In this document: one piece after another, positions 36,272 through 45,073 of the stretch
How the letters are laid out: each line of letters starts with the position of its first letter
How positions within the stretch are numbered: position 1 is the first letter of the stretch
Source: Phormidium tenue FACHB-1050
GTDB lineage: Bacteria > Cyanobacteriota > Cyanobacteriia > Pseudanabaenales > Pseudanabaenaceae
DNA: 64,000 nt
Assembly: GCF_014696925.1 (NCBI RefSeq)
Contig: NZ_JACJQY010000010.1
Span: forward strand, 1-64,000
Direction: 5' to 3'
The notes under the pieces: model-generated
Database searches by the model: none
What the model was told of the DNA's origin: nothing
The model's input: only the letters and a program-made list of their open reading frames with translations
Program-made: the position numbers and the translations under genes

Positions 36272-38701
36272 TCACAAGTCAATCAATTCTCCCTGTGATA
36301 CTTTCCGTTTCAGCACAGGCGCAAGATGTTCTGGGATACCTTGCATTTGGATAGCATTACAACCAAGTTTGTAAGCTTTCTCAATGGTTAAGCCTGCCAG
36401 GATACCATCGTAAAAGCCTATGGAAAATTCGATAGCAGCGTGGTCTTCGATCGCATTACTCATCCCAATCACAAAAGGAATATGCTGTGCAATCGCCTTT
36501 GCCTGCGTCTCAGAGTAGCAAGCATTCAGTACCACACAAGCTATCTCGTCTGAAAACTGTTCAAACAAACCTGCTATGGCTTCTGTACTGACTATTTTTG
36601 CCATACCCGTCATATCTTCTAGAACCAACCCTTCTGACCCACTGCCATGTCCAGAGAAATGGACAATCCTAGGATGCTCGTCTAACAAAGCTCTCCGAAT
36701 ATCACGAGGACGTACTGCCCAACGTTGCTTCAAAGTAAAATGGCTTCGGAGTTGTGCGCGTTGCAAACCTTCATCAATTTCACGAACTTCATTATCCAGT
36801 TGCAAGCGCTCTGTATTTTTAGGGTTTGCAGATAAAAATAAGATGACCGTTTGACCTTTTGGAGGATAATCATCAATTTTCGTTTCGATTGCTAACACCT
36901 GTTGTTTCAAACCTAAAACATCGCTCAGAATACTCTCTAACATTGGGCGCGATAAACTATAATTTTCTGAGTAGTTACCTGCTGTTCTTGGCATATTTGA
37001 GCCAAAAAAATTCTGTAAGAAGGCTTGAATTTCTGGATTGTGAACGTTAACGAGTTCACATATTTCTTCGTACACTTTCTGGAACGAATTTTCTACTATA
37101 GCTGATATAACTGTTTGATGATGGCGGATTTGTACGAATGCACCTTGACTCAAGTTACCTGCATCTTGAATGCTAAAGTCAAACTTTGGATGCTCCCTTC
37201 GCAATTTTGCCAATACTAGATCAAGAACCATCCAGTTTAATTTGTCTTCTAACATTACTTCAGTTAGACTACTGTCTGGATTCTGCTGGTATCGAACCTC
37301 AAACTTCCCAGGAGCAAAATAACGCTGCTGAAAGGGTTCACCAGCTTGATCTATTTTTAGGTAAATATAATCACATTCAACACCTTGGAGATTTGTATTG
37401 TGTAAATTCCAATCAGCAATGCAGATTCCTGTTAGCTTAGCTCCAGCTAGACTAACGTTTACTAACTGTGCACGGGCTAAAATTGCCTCTCGCAAATCTG
37501 CTCCTTTTAGAATAGTCTGGTTAAGATTTGCGTTGGTCAGATTTGCCCCTCGAAGATTAGCCTGCTGCAAATTAGCTCCACTTAGATTGGCTGTGATCAA
37601 GATACTATTACAGAGATCTGCTCCCTGTAAATCTGCCTCAGTCAAATCTGCTCCAGTGAAATCTAAAGTCTGTAATTTAGCATCTCGCAAATAGACTCCT
37701 CTCAAGTTCACTCGCCTAAAATCAGGATTTGTAGAATAATTGGTTGTTAGCAATTTCTGCACTTTAGGCTGATCTAAATCTAGATATCTGTTATCAACGT
37801 GTGCTCGTGATAGTCCCTCAACGCCTATCCAACAGGTACGATAGAATTTACAAGCTCTCAAGTCAGTATTCGCTAAAATAGAGTTGCGAAAATCAACATA
37901 GCTAAGATCCAAACCATAATAGGAGGTGCCTCTTAAGGTTCCTAAGTAAGTAGACCAAATCTTCAGATAAGGGAAATTCTTTTCTCCCTCTAAAGGTTGT
38001 TGTAGAACTTGTGACTGAGTAAAAACAACATTCAAACAACCAAAACATAATCCTGAAAAAGCCAATGTTTGCAAAAAGTATTCTGGCAAACTGTTAGTAG
38101 CCCTTAGCTCATTGAATCTTTGAGTGTTCAGAGCACTATAGAACATAGCCTTTGCGATCAAGCCAGCAGTACAAATATTGATTCCATAAATAGGATATTT
38201 CAAGACTTTTAGATAAGGATATTCTTTGTTTAAGGAAAAAACAGCAAAATACAGCATTATTACACTGAGAAATGCTATCGTCCCTCCCAAAGCTAGTATC
38301 ACTAGAAGTTTTAGTAACAGATCAACTGTGTCTTGGCTAAAGAAAACGACAAGATGTCGATTGAAACCAACAGCTATCAGCATCGAAAATAGCGCTATTA
38401 ATGACGACAAACAAGCACCTTTTATCGCCCCGAATATTGATGTTGTTATCCCCCAAGCAATAATAAATATTCCTAAGCAAGAAAATACGATTTTCGATCC
38501 TGCAAAATCCTGTAAAATCCCTGCAACAACTAGTTCAGCAATTAATCCTTCCCCACAGCCAGAAACAATAGAGATTAGGATTAAGAATAAAAGTATCAAT
38601 CCAACAGTGGCATCTGTTTGACCAGCTATAATGCCTCGTTGGTCAAATGTTAAATTATTTTGAGATATTTTTAGCCCTCGAACGTCTTTGTTACTTTTCA
38701 C
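36272..38701 (-). CDS. Membrane pentapeptide-repeat CHAT protease
   Basis: 809 residues, GTG start. Residues about 25-235 contain several hydrophobic membrane helices (VGLILLFLILISIVSG, LLVILALGGTIAFLSVIM). Residues 260-450 hold pentapeptide repeats (ADLTEADLQGADL). Residues 470-570 are a mixed region with DKLNWMVLDLVLAKLRRE, not recognised. The C-terminal CHAT domain (about 620-805) has the catalytic His in IVHFSGHG and Cys in VLNACYS. It is thus a membrane-tethered caspase-like protease with a sensor-like middle. It is divergent from the trypsin-like gene, 211 bp apart. The CHAT part is close to that of 16609-17739. Confidence 0.85.
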   Translation of the reverse strand: MKSNKDVRGLKISQNNLTFDQRGIIAGQTDATVGLILLFLILISIVSGCGEGLIAELVVAGILQDFAGSKIVFSCLGIFIIAWGITTSIFGAIKGACLSSLIALFSMLIAVGFNRHLVVFFSQDTVDLLLKLLVILALGGTIAFLSVIMLYFAVFSLNKEYPYLKVLKYPIYGINICTAGLIAKAMFYSALNTQRFNELRATNSLPEYFLQTLAFSGLCFGCLNVVFTQSQVLQQPLEGEKNFPYLKIWSTYLGTLRGTSYYGLDLSYVDFRNSILANTDLRACKFYRTCWIGVEGLSRAHVDNRYLDLDQPKVQKLLTTNYSTNPDFRRVNLRGVYLRDAKLQTLDFTGADLTEADLQGADLCNSILITANLSGANLQQANLRGANLTNANLNQTILKGADLREAILARAQLVNVSLAGAKLTGICIADWNLHNTNLQGVECDYIYLKIDQAGEPFQQRYFAPGKFEVRYQQNPDSSLTEVMLEDKLNWMVLDLVLAKLRREHPKFDFSIQDAGNLSQGAFVQIRHHQTVISAIVENSFQKVYEEICELVNVHNPEIQAFLQNFFGSNMPRTAGNYSENYSLSRPMLESILSDVLGLKQQVLAIETKIDDYPPKGQTVILFLSANPKNTERLQLDNEVREIDEGLQRAQLRSHFTLKQRWAVRPRDIRRALLDEHPRIVHFSGHGSGSEGLVLEDMTGMAKIVSTEAIAGLFEQFSDEIACVVLNACYSETQAKAIAQHIPFVIGMSNAIEDHAAIEFSIGFYDGILAGLTIEKAYKLGCNAIQMQGIPEHLAPVLKRKVSQGELIDL

Positions 38702-38912
38702 AGAAAAAACCTTAGCTAATTTAACAGTAGATTGTAACGATTATTTACTATACCAAATCTAAGCAATAAGACCTTTTACAATCATCTTATAATACTTATA
38801 TTCGTTCTTGCTCTTAGTTTTAAGCTACTTAGCTTATCATCTAAGCAGTTAAGTAGTTAAACAGTTTAGATAGCCTGAAAAAGTTTACACACATTGTACA
38901 TACAGAAATTAT
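38702..38912. promoter_or_regulatory. Divergent promoter region of the CHAT-trypsin module
   Basis: 211 bp, strongly AT-rich. Direct near-repeats AAGCTACTTAGCTTATC, AAGCAGTTAAGTAGTTAAAC occur at about 38821-38865. Shared control of both proteases is likely from the arrangement; the regulator is unknown. Confidence 0.45.
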
Positions 38913-40244
38913 ATGACCTTAAAAAGAATTGTCACTCAAGGGTTAATTGATGGTTTTTTAGGGAGTGTACTCGCCAGCTTAGAAGTAGTTAATGATGAGC
39001 AAGATTTGGAATACTATAAAAAAGAAGCGCAAAGTTTCATTCCAATACCAAAACCAAAAGTCGAGGAGATTGATCTGGCATTAAAAACGACACGCATTAA
39101 GGATGACAAAGATTTTATTCGGATTATTAATAAAGTTTATAAGGAGAAACACAAGCGGTCGTCACGATTCACAACTGCTGTAGGAATACCAGATTTCCTA
39201 GATTTTTCTTTTTTTAGTCGGGGTATTGGCTCTGGTAAAGCTGTTTGTCGAATTTTACGAAGAATTGACCATGAAGACGATGCAGCAGCTTTATCAGAGC
39301 TTGTGAAAACCGCGATTGAGGGTAGATGTAGGATAGGAAATCCATTTTCTATAGAAGAGATGGCAGAACTACTTCTCTTCAATGATCAACGGAGGGATGG
39401 TTTCTTTAAAGGCTGTAATGATACAAATTTCGATCAAGCGTTTACTCTACAGAACATCAAAGAATATTTGGGTGGTATGTTACCTGCTGGAACAGGCTTT
39501 TTAGTTTCAGAAAACTATCTCTTAACTGCTAATCACGTCATAAAAGAAATAAATCTTGATAAACTCGTGTGCGAATTTCTTTATGAACAAAATTATCAGG
39601 AAGAAAATAAAACCTCTCAACAAATAAATGTTGAGAGGTTGGTGACCAGCGATGATAATTTGGATTATGCCCTGATAAAATTGAAGGATTCTGCTGAAGA
39701 AATAGGAGAAAAGCTCCAAATTTCAGCAGAGGAATATCCTCGACTAACAGAAGATGATGCAACGATCTCGCCACCTTTATCCTTTAAAAGCGAACAAGAA
39801 TTAAAAAAGAAGCATTCTAACTTCCTATTTGAACCTGCGGTGGAAGAAATGTTGGAGAAAGCAAGACTGCTAAAAACTTATAAAGATGGGGTAGATGGCT
39901 TAGATGGAGAACCTGTTACTGTCATTCAACATCCTAGAGGAGATTACAAAAAAATTGTTGTTTCGAGTAATCGGGTTATCAACATGAGTGATGATTTTAT
40001 TTATTACGAAGCGGATGCTGAACAAGGTTCATCGGGAAGCCCTCTTTTTAATCAGGCATGGCAATTGGTTGGACTGCATCGAGCCTATATCGCTGAAAAC
40101 AATATAGTTGTTGGGTATGAAGGAGTTAGAACTTGTAAAATCGCCAAACATATACGAGGTAAAGCTCTAAACGGTGAGTTAGATTCAGGACTAGTTAATA
40201 TTCTTTTAGGTGACGGCTTGAAAAGTTTCGAATCTAGCATATAA
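38913..40244 (+). CDS. Trypsin-like serine protease with N-terminal adaptor-like domain
   Basis: 443 residues. The C-terminal trypsin fold (about 185-425) has His in YLLTANHV (about 206), Asp in DNLDYALIKL (about 249) and Ser in EQGSSGSPLF (about 374), a full triad. No signal peptide is present, so it acts in the cytosol. The N-terminal 175 residues are helical and may be an effector-associated adaptor domain of the type found in cyanobacterial conflict systems; that is inference. It pairs with the membrane CHAT protease on the opposite strand. The region has no HIP1 site, unlike its neighbours. Confidence 0.83.
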   Translation: MTLKRIVTQGLIDGFLGSVLASLEVVNDEQDLEYYKKEAQSFIPIPKPKVEEIDLALKTTRIKDDKDFIRIINKVYKEKHKRSSRFTTAVGIPDFLDFSFFSRGIGSGKAVCRILRRIDHEDDAAALSELVKTAIEGRCRIGNPFSIEEMAELLLFNDQRRDGFFKGCNDTNFDQAFTLQNIKEYLGGMLPAGTGFLVSENYLLTANHVIKEINLDKLVCEFLYEQNYQEENKTSQQINVERLVTSDDNLDYALIKLKDSAEEIGEKLQISAEEYPRLTEDDATISPPLSFKSEQELKKKHSNFLFEPAVEEMLEKARLLKTYKDGVDGLDGEPVTVIQHPRGDYKKIVVSSNRVINMSDDFIYYEADAEQGSSGSPLFNQAWQLVGLHRAYIAENNIVVGYEGVRTCKIAKHIRGKALNGELDSGLVNILLGDGLKSFESSI

Positions 40245-40352
40245 ATAATTCTATTTGCTGGTTATCAAGAAATTTACTATCTAAAAAGAGAGTGTACTTA
40301 TACTATATATACTGACTCAAATTCTGAAGAAAACTTTGGAGGAAAAATGCAA

Positions 40353-40406
40353 AGTAAGGGAGTGAGAATGAGTAATATCCTAATTACTCATTCTCACTCC
40401 CTTACT
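40353..40406 (+). terminator. Perfect palindrome, 24-bp arms
   Basis: Left arm starts AGTAAGGGAGTGAGAATGAG; loop ATCCTA; right arm exact. About 110 bp after the trypsin-like gene; possibly its terminator. Confidence 0.75.
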
Positions 40407-40478
40407 TACTCTTTGAAGCTTAGCGATTATCTCTTGATGTACTTCAATACGGTATAAACAGCCTAAATATAGTCTTGG

Positions 40479-40527
40479 AAAAATTTAGTCTAATGTAACT
40501 ATAGGGTATATAAGCTGAAATCCAAGT
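40479..40527. repeat. Right 49-bp direct repeat flanking the CHAT-trypsin module
   Basis: 82 percent identical by eye to 36005-36053, same orientation. The next HIP1 site lies downstream at about 41034. Confidence 0.75.
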
Positions 40528-40609
40528 ATTTGTCTAATCGACCTATATGAGATCTCAATACAGCAAAACGCTGCCTAAAACTATATTTTGGAATATTTAT
40601 GCAGAAAAA

Positions 40610-40641
40610 TTTGACTAATCACCTAAATGAGGTGTTTAGTC
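40610..40641. repeat. Imperfect inverted repeat GACTAATCACCT / AGGTGTTTAGTC
   Basis: Twelve-base arms with one mismatch around a short AAATG loop; the left arm resembles GTCTAATCGACC located 77 bp upstream. Possibly an operator. Confidence 0.45.
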
Positions 40642-40893
40642 TGACAATACATGTATTACCTTAGGTTAGTTGCCTTACTGATTTCACTATATAAACTTAG
40701 TCACTACCTCGGAAATTGCTAGATAGATTACAGGATTAAATACTTCTTAAGCTCTTACTGCATAGAGGAGGACTACATGCATTGGAGTAAACGATTTATT
40801 TTATTTCATAACAAACCATACTTAGCAAAATGGAACATGATGAGGTGAATACTTTAGCCCAAAATCTCATTTAGCCTTTTATATATTTAAACA

Positions 40894-42327
40894 ATGGCAA
40901 AAGCAAAAAGTCGATATGTTTGTAATAACTGCGGAGAAGACTTCCCGCAGATGTATGGGAAATGTCCCGCTTGCTCCAGTTGGGGATCATTGCAAGAGGA
41001 AATAATTCCTGTCATCTCCACAAATACCAATGCGATCGCCACATTCTCGCATCTCGGTACAGCCAAATCTACAGGCAAGGCAAAATCTAGAGAATCCTTA
41101 ACCCTCTCGCAAATTACGGACAACGACCAAGCGCGATCGCCTTCTGGTTATGAAGAACTTGATCGCGTTTTGGGTGGAGGTATTGTCGCAGGCTCCCTTG
41201 TGCTGATTGGTGGTGAACCGGGGATTGGCAAAAGTACCCTATTATTGGGCATGGCGCAAAAACTGATGAGCCGCTATCCTACGCTCTATGTCTGTGCCGA
41301 GGAGTCAGCACAACAGGTAAAACTGCGATCGCAAAGATTAGGAATCTTAGAAGAGAACTCTGAAGATCTCTATTTGTTAGCGGAAACAGATTTAGAAACT
41401 GTTTTGAGAGAACTGCAATCTCTCCGTCCCAAGGTTGTCGTCATCGATAGTATTCAAGCCCTCTACTTCTCAAACTTAAATGCTGCCCCGGGTTCAGTTT
41501 CGCAAGTGCGGGAATGTACGGCGGCACTGATGCGGGTGGCGAAGCGCGAGAATATCTCTTTATTTATCGTTGGACATGTGACAAAAGAAGGCTCGATCGC
41601 GGGGCCAAAAGTTTTAGAACATATGGTGGATACAGTTCTTTACTTTGAAGGCGATCGCTTTGCTACTCATAGATTATTGCGATCGGTCAAAAATAGATTT
41701 GGGGCAACACAAGAAATCGGTGTATTTGAAATGATTGATCGCGGTTTGCGTGAGGTTTCCAATCCTTCGGAGTTATTTCTCGGCAATCGTGATGAATCTG
41801 TCCCCGGAACCGCCACAATTGTCGCCTGTGAGGGAACACGCCCGATTGTCGTGGAATTACAAGCCCTTGTCAGCCCTACCAGTTATTCTTCTCCACGCCG
41901 CACGACAACGGGTATTGAAACCAATCGCTTTCTGCAAATTCTCGCAGTTCTCGAAAAAAGAATTGGCATTCCCCTATCAAAACTTGATGCCTATGTTGCC
42001 GCAGCAGGTGGCTTAAATGTGGCGGAACCTGCGGTGGATTTGGGAGTAGCGATCGCTGTTGCTGCAAGTTTTCGCGATCGCACGGTCGATCCGCGCACAG
42101 TGATGATTGGTGAAGTGGGACTAGGCGGACAGGTGCGCCCAGTTTCTCAATTAGATTTACGATTAAAAGAAGCAGCAAAGCTAGGCTTTAAACGGGCAAT
42201 TATTCCTAGTATGCAGGTGATGCAGGACTATGGAATGGAGATCATTCCTGTGAGTAAAGTTCTCGATGCGATCGTGGCGGCTCTGCCACGAACTAAGTTT
42301 GAAGTTGCTAAGCCAAGTGATGAATAA
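40894..42327 (+). CDS. radA: DNA repair protein RadA (Sms)
   Basis: 477 residues. The N-terminal zinc finger is CNNCGEDFPQMYGKCPAC. The RecA-like ATPase has Walker A LIGGEPGIGKSTLL, and the RadA-specific KNRFG motif is in SVKNRFGATQEIGVFEM. The Lon-like C-domain has PLSKLDAYVAAAGGLNV and IMIGEVGLGGQV-like sequence (MIGEVGLGGQVRPVSQLD). It drives branch migration in recombination. It marks the return of HIP1-rich core sequence after the island. Terminated by a strong palindrome. Confidence 0.97.
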   Translation: MAKAKSRYVCNNCGEDFPQMYGKCPACSSWGSLQEEIIPVISTNTNAIATFSHLGTAKSTGKAKSRESLTLSQITDNDQARSPSGYEELDRVLGGGIVAGSLVLIGGEPGIGKSTLLLGMAQKLMSRYPTLYVCAEESAQQVKLRSQRLGILEENSEDLYLLAETDLETVLRELQSLRPKVVVIDSIQALYFSNLNAAPGSVSQVRECTAALMRVAKRENISLFIVGHVTKEGSIAGPKVLEHMVDTVLYFEGDRFATHRLLRSVKNRFGATQEIGVFEMIDRGLREVSNPSELFLGNRDESVPGTATIVACEGTRPIVVELQALVSPTSYSSPRRTTTGIETNRFLQILAVLEKRIGIPLSKLDAYVAAAGGLNVAEPAVDLGVAIAVAASFRDRTVDPRTVMIGEVGLGGQVRPVSQLDLRLKEAAKLGFKRAIIPSMQVMQDYGMEIIPVSKVLDAIVAALPRTKFEVAKPSDE

Positions 42328-42354
42328 TTTCATTCCCTCCAAGCTATAGCAACC

Positions 42355-42409
42355 AAAACCCCAGAATCAAGTGGCGGCGCGAAGCGCCGCCACTTGATTC
42401 TGGGGTTTT
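42355..42409 (+). terminator. Perfect palindrome, 26-bp arms, AGTGGCGGCGC family
   Basis: Left arm starts AAAACCCCAGAATCAAGTGG, core GGCGC-GAA-GCGCC, right arm exact and ending in TTTT. Located 28 bp after radA. Confidence 0.9.
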
Positions 42410-42465
42410 ATGTCCTAAGCAAAACTTGCTTTGCTATATGGCTGTAGTCACTTGCATTACAAAAC

Positions 42466-42507
42466 ACAAAAGACGAGTGGCGCTTCGCGCCGCCACTCGT
42501 CTTTTGT
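42466..42507. repeat. Palindrome, 15-bp outer arms, AGTGGCG core
   Basis: ACAAAAGACGAGTGG and CCACTCGTCTTTTGT enclose CGCTTCGCGCCG. One of three palindromes packed between the convergent radA and purD. Confidence 0.82.
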
Positions 42508-42509
42508 CG

Positions 42510-42552
42510 ATACCAAAGCACAAAATAGCTACGCCATTTTGTGCTTTGGTAT
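42510..42552 (-). repeat. Palindrome bordering the purD stop
   Basis: Arms ATACCAAAGCACAAAATAGC and near-complement with TAC loop (one G-T pair). The purD stop codon TAA lies in GCAATGTAATACCAA at its edge, the same 15-mer as at ribF. The core AATGGC is shared with 26437 and 27511. Confidence 0.85.
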
Positions 42553-43823
42553 TACATTGCTTTACTCGCAATATCCTTGCGGTAATACATCCCGTCATAG
42601 GCAATAAAGTCAACGGCGCTATAAACATTGGTGATAGCATTACGAATGTCATCGCCCAAAGCCGTTACCCCCAGCACTCGACCGCCATTGGTCACGATGG
42701 CATTGTTCTTGAGTTTTGTTCCTGACTGAAATACAAAGGCTCCTATGTCTTCGGCTTTACCGATACCTGTAATAAACTGCCCTGTCTCTACCTTGTCTGG
42801 GTAACCACCTGCGGCCATTACCACACATACGGATGACTGGTTTTTCCATTTAATTTGGGGGAAGTCAGCGAGGTTACCTTCGACACAAGCCATAAGCAAA
42901 TCATCCAGATTTGTGTCCAGTAATGGCAAGACGGCTTGGGTCTCAGGATCGCCCAACCGACAGTTGAACTCCACAACTTTTGGTTCGCCTTCGGGAGTAA
43001 TCATTAGCCCCGCATAGAGACAACCACGATAATCAATGCCTCTAGCATTTAAAGCGGCGATCGCAGGTTCTAGAACTTGAGTTTGCACTTTTGCCATCAA
43101 CTCAGGTGTAGCGATCGGCGCGGGTGCATAGGCTCCCATACCGCCTGTGTTTGGTCCTGTATCACCATCACCGAGGCGTTTGTGATCTTGAGCAGGACTT
43201 AAGGGGCGAATGGTTTTACCATCGGTGACCGCAAGGACAGATACTTCTTGCCCTGTCATAAATTCTTCGATGACTACGGTTTCGCCTGCGGAGCCGAACT
43301 GTCCTGCGAAAATGCGATCGATCGCTTCGTTAGCTTCTTCGAGGGTCATCGCTACGGTGACACCCTTACCGCTAGCTAGACCATCAGCCTTAATCACAAT
43401 GGGTGCGCCTTGTTGCTGCACATAGGCTTGAGCCGCATTGAGACTCTGGAAAGTAGCACTGGCGGCGGTGGGGATATTGGCTTCTTGCATCAGTGCTTTT
43501 GCCCAAGATTTACTAGCTTCAATCTGTGCGCCTTCTCGTGTTGGGCCAAAAATTAATGCTTCGGCTGCTTGAAAATAATCAACAATGCCAAGTGCTAGGG
43601 GCAGTTCGGGACCAACTATTGTAAAACCAACACCTTGCACTTGGGCAAACCTTAAAATCCCCTCAAAATCATCAATGCTCAGAGAAACGTTCTGGCAATT
43701 GGGCATGGTTGCCGTACCGCCATTTCCTGGAATACAAAAGACGCGATCAATATTGGGGGATTGCAGAAGTTTCCAAGCTAAGGCGTGTTCTCTACCGCCA
43801 CTACCAACTACGAGGACTTTCAA
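42552..43823 (-). CDS. purD: Phosphoribosylamine-glycine ligase
   Basis: 423 residues. ATP-grasp ligase of purine synthesis. The N-terminus MKVLVVGSGGREHALAWKL is diagnostic; VGPELPLALGIVDYF, PIVIKADGLASGKGV, GDGDTGPNTGGMGAYAP and VVEFNCRLGDPETQ mark the remaining domains. The start codon is TTG with AAAGGTG just upstream, a rare but well-placed start because no ATG fits the family N-terminus. The stop is contributed by a palindromic element. Confidence 0.97.
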   Translation of the reverse strand: MKVLVVGSGGREHALAWKLLQSPNIDRVFCIPGNGGTATMPNCQNVSLSIDDFEGILRFAQVQGVGFTIVGPELPLALGIVDYFQAAEALIFGPTREGAQIEASKSWAKALMQEANIPTAASATFQSLNAAQAYVQQQGAPIVIKADGLASGKGVTVAMTLEEANEAIDRIFAGQFGSAGETVVIEEFMTGQEVSVLAVTDGKTIRPLSPAQDHKRLGDGDTGPNTGGMGAYAPAPIATPELMAKVQTQVLEPAIAALNARGIDYRGCLYAGLMITPEGEPKVVEFNCRLGDPETQAVLPLLDTNLDDLLMACVEGNLADFPQIKWKNQSSVCVVMAAGGYPDKVETGQFITGIGKAEDIGAFVFQSGTKLKNNAIVTNGGRVLGVTALGDDIRNAITNVYSAVDFIAYDGMYYRKDIASKAM

Positions 43824-43933
43824 ATTACACCTTTAATACTCACACTAGTTTTGCTTTCTGATTTACAGCAGCTTACGATTTGAGCAAATCCCAATCAAAG
43901 TTTGAGCAGCGTTACATAAGGTTTTTGCAATTT

Positions 43934-43997
43934 AGTAAAGAACCAGATTTTTTTATAGCGCGGCTTTGCTGTGCCATAAAAAAATCAGTTCTTTACT
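43934..43997. repeat. MITE-like palindrome, AAAGAACCAGATTTT family
   Basis: About 30-bp imperfect arms around CGGC-TTT-GCTG. Outer sequence AGTAAAGAACCAGATTTT and the following CCCCTTAGCAAG match copies at 44858, 59381 and 59700. Confidence 0.75.
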
Positions 43998-44079
43998 GTA
44001 TGCCCCTTAGCAAGGCTTTTAAAACATTATTTAGCATTTAGTCAATGGCAAATTACGATCCAGAAAGCGCCGATTGATC

Positions 44080-44133
44080 AGATTTTGGGCATCTAAATAC
44101 TGGTTGATCAGTATATTAGATGCCCAAAAATCT
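44080..44133 (-). terminator. Palindrome after cpcT, about 23-bp arms
   Basis: AGATTTTGGGCATCTAAATA and its near-complement around GTTGAT, with a one-base offset in the A-tract. It is 7 bp from the cpcT stop and likely terminates it. Confidence 0.75.
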
Positions 44134-44139
44134 AATTTG

Positions 44140-44775
44140 TCAGGAAGCTATTATACCTTGAGGAGTAGAACCTAGAGAAATTTCGTCGCCAAAGCTGATT
44201 TTTTTGGTGAATTGAAAGGCTCCTGCGATCGAACCCCACACCCGTTCATCGGTGACCAAATCATAGCCACGATCAAGGCTGCTATAGCTATTCTCAGTCA
44301 CTTCAAACTCAATCGAGAGATAGGTATCGACACCCTTGCGATTAATGCAGCACTTTTTCCCAGGCTCGACAGTGCCTTTAAAAGTAAGCTGATCGGCGCG
44401 ATGTACCCATTGCGTACAGCCTTGCAATTGGGCGATCGCATTTGCATCCATCTCCTTGAGCTGATCGCGATCGCGACTAGCACCAAAGAATTTTTCGGCA
44501 TCTGTAAGACGATAGTTGATGATTTCAATGCGATCGTTTTGAAAGATCAGGTGTAAGACTGCTGTGCGATAGGGATGATGTAGCTCATAGTCGTAAGCTT
44601 GCTCAAGAAATAGCCATACTCCATCCTCAGTAATCGGGTTGGGCAAGGTACGGATACCAACGCGGATATGGGCAAAAAATGGGGGGTTATCGATCGCTTG
44701 TTCCCAATTACTATGATCGCCTGCTAGCCATTGAGCAAGGACATATACATCATTGGGATGGGTAAGTACTGTCAT
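44140..44775 (-). CDS. cpcT: Phycobiliprotein lyase, CpcT/CpeT type
   Basis: 211 residues. T-type lyases attach phycocyanobilin (or phycoerythrobilin) to the beta-subunit Cys-153 position of phycobiliproteins. Conserved features are LAQWLAGDHSNWEQA near the N-terminus, PFFAHIRVGIRTLP, VWLFLEQAYDYELHHPYR and GCTQWVHRADQLTFKG. A 10-stranded beta-barrel is expected. It proves a phycobilisome-bearing cyanobacterium. Whether it is the CpcT or CpeT subtype cannot be fixed without comparison; no phycobiliprotein genes are adjacent. Confidence 0.88.
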   Translation of the reverse strand: MTVLTHPNDVYVLAQWLAGDHSNWEQAIDNPPFFAHIRVGIRTLPNPITEDGVWLFLEQAYDYELHHPYRTAVLHLIFQNDRIEIINYRLTDAEKFFGASRDRDQLKEMDANAIAQLQGCTQWVHRADQLTFKGTVEPGKKCCINRKGVDTYLSIEFEVTENSYSSLDRGYDLVTDERVWGSIAGAFQFTKKISFGDEISLGSTPQGIIAS

Positions 44776-44857
44776 AGATTGTTAAATTAAGATAATTAAA
44801 TGAATTAAATATTAAGTAAAAGAGATGTGAATAGAGCTTAGGGTTCTGCGATTTGAT

Positions 44858-44913
44858 AAGGAACCCGATTTTCGATGGCGCGGCGAAGCCGCGCCATCGA
44901 AAATCGGTTCTTT
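44858..44913. repeat. MITE-like palindrome, GGAACCCGATTTT family
   Basis: About 26-bp arms AAGGAACCCGATTTTCGATG.. around GGC-GAA-GCC. Flanks TTAGGGTTCTGCGATTTGAT and TTTACGGTGAAGCCCTTAG match the deleted copy at 59381-59440. In the cpcT-desaturase divergent region. Confidence 0.8.
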
Positions 44914-45012
44914 ATTTTACGGTGAAGCCCTTAGAGCAAGCAAAATCAAAATAATTGATCCTGCTAATGATCCTAAAAGTGAGCCTTTAACACAAAGCAA
45001 ATCTGGCATCTT

Positions 45013-45047
45013 TATGTTGTGAAGCAACTTCGCTACTCCACAACATA
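45013..45047. repeat. Inverted repeat TATGTTGTG / CACAACATA
   Basis: Nine-base arms around 17 nt that include GAAGC..GCTAC, about 25 bp before the desaturase start. It may be an operator for the biosynthetic cluster or another common hairpin. Confidence 0.5.
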
Positions 45048-45073
45048 TTGGCTCTTAGCGATCGCAATTATAT

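Larger units (their letters stand above)
40245..40893. other. Right boundary region of the CHAT-trypsin island
   Basis: 649 bp without a gene. It contains a 24-bp-arm palindrome (40353-40406), the right 49-bp direct repeat (40479-40527), and two similar motifs GTCTAATCGACC (about 40532) and GACTAATCACCT (about 40611), the latter part of a hairpin with AGGTGTTTAGTC. The rest is AT-rich. Confidence 0.6.
43824..44139. other. Intergenic region with two palindromes
   Basis: 316 bp between cpcT and purD (both minus strand). It holds a family-A palindrome (43934-43997) and a separate palindrome (44080-44133). No coding frame was supported. Confidence 0.65.

Noticed and set aside
42426-42725. Open frames in the radA-purD gap
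   Set aside because: They run through two palindromes and into purD on the opposite strand; no supporting features.
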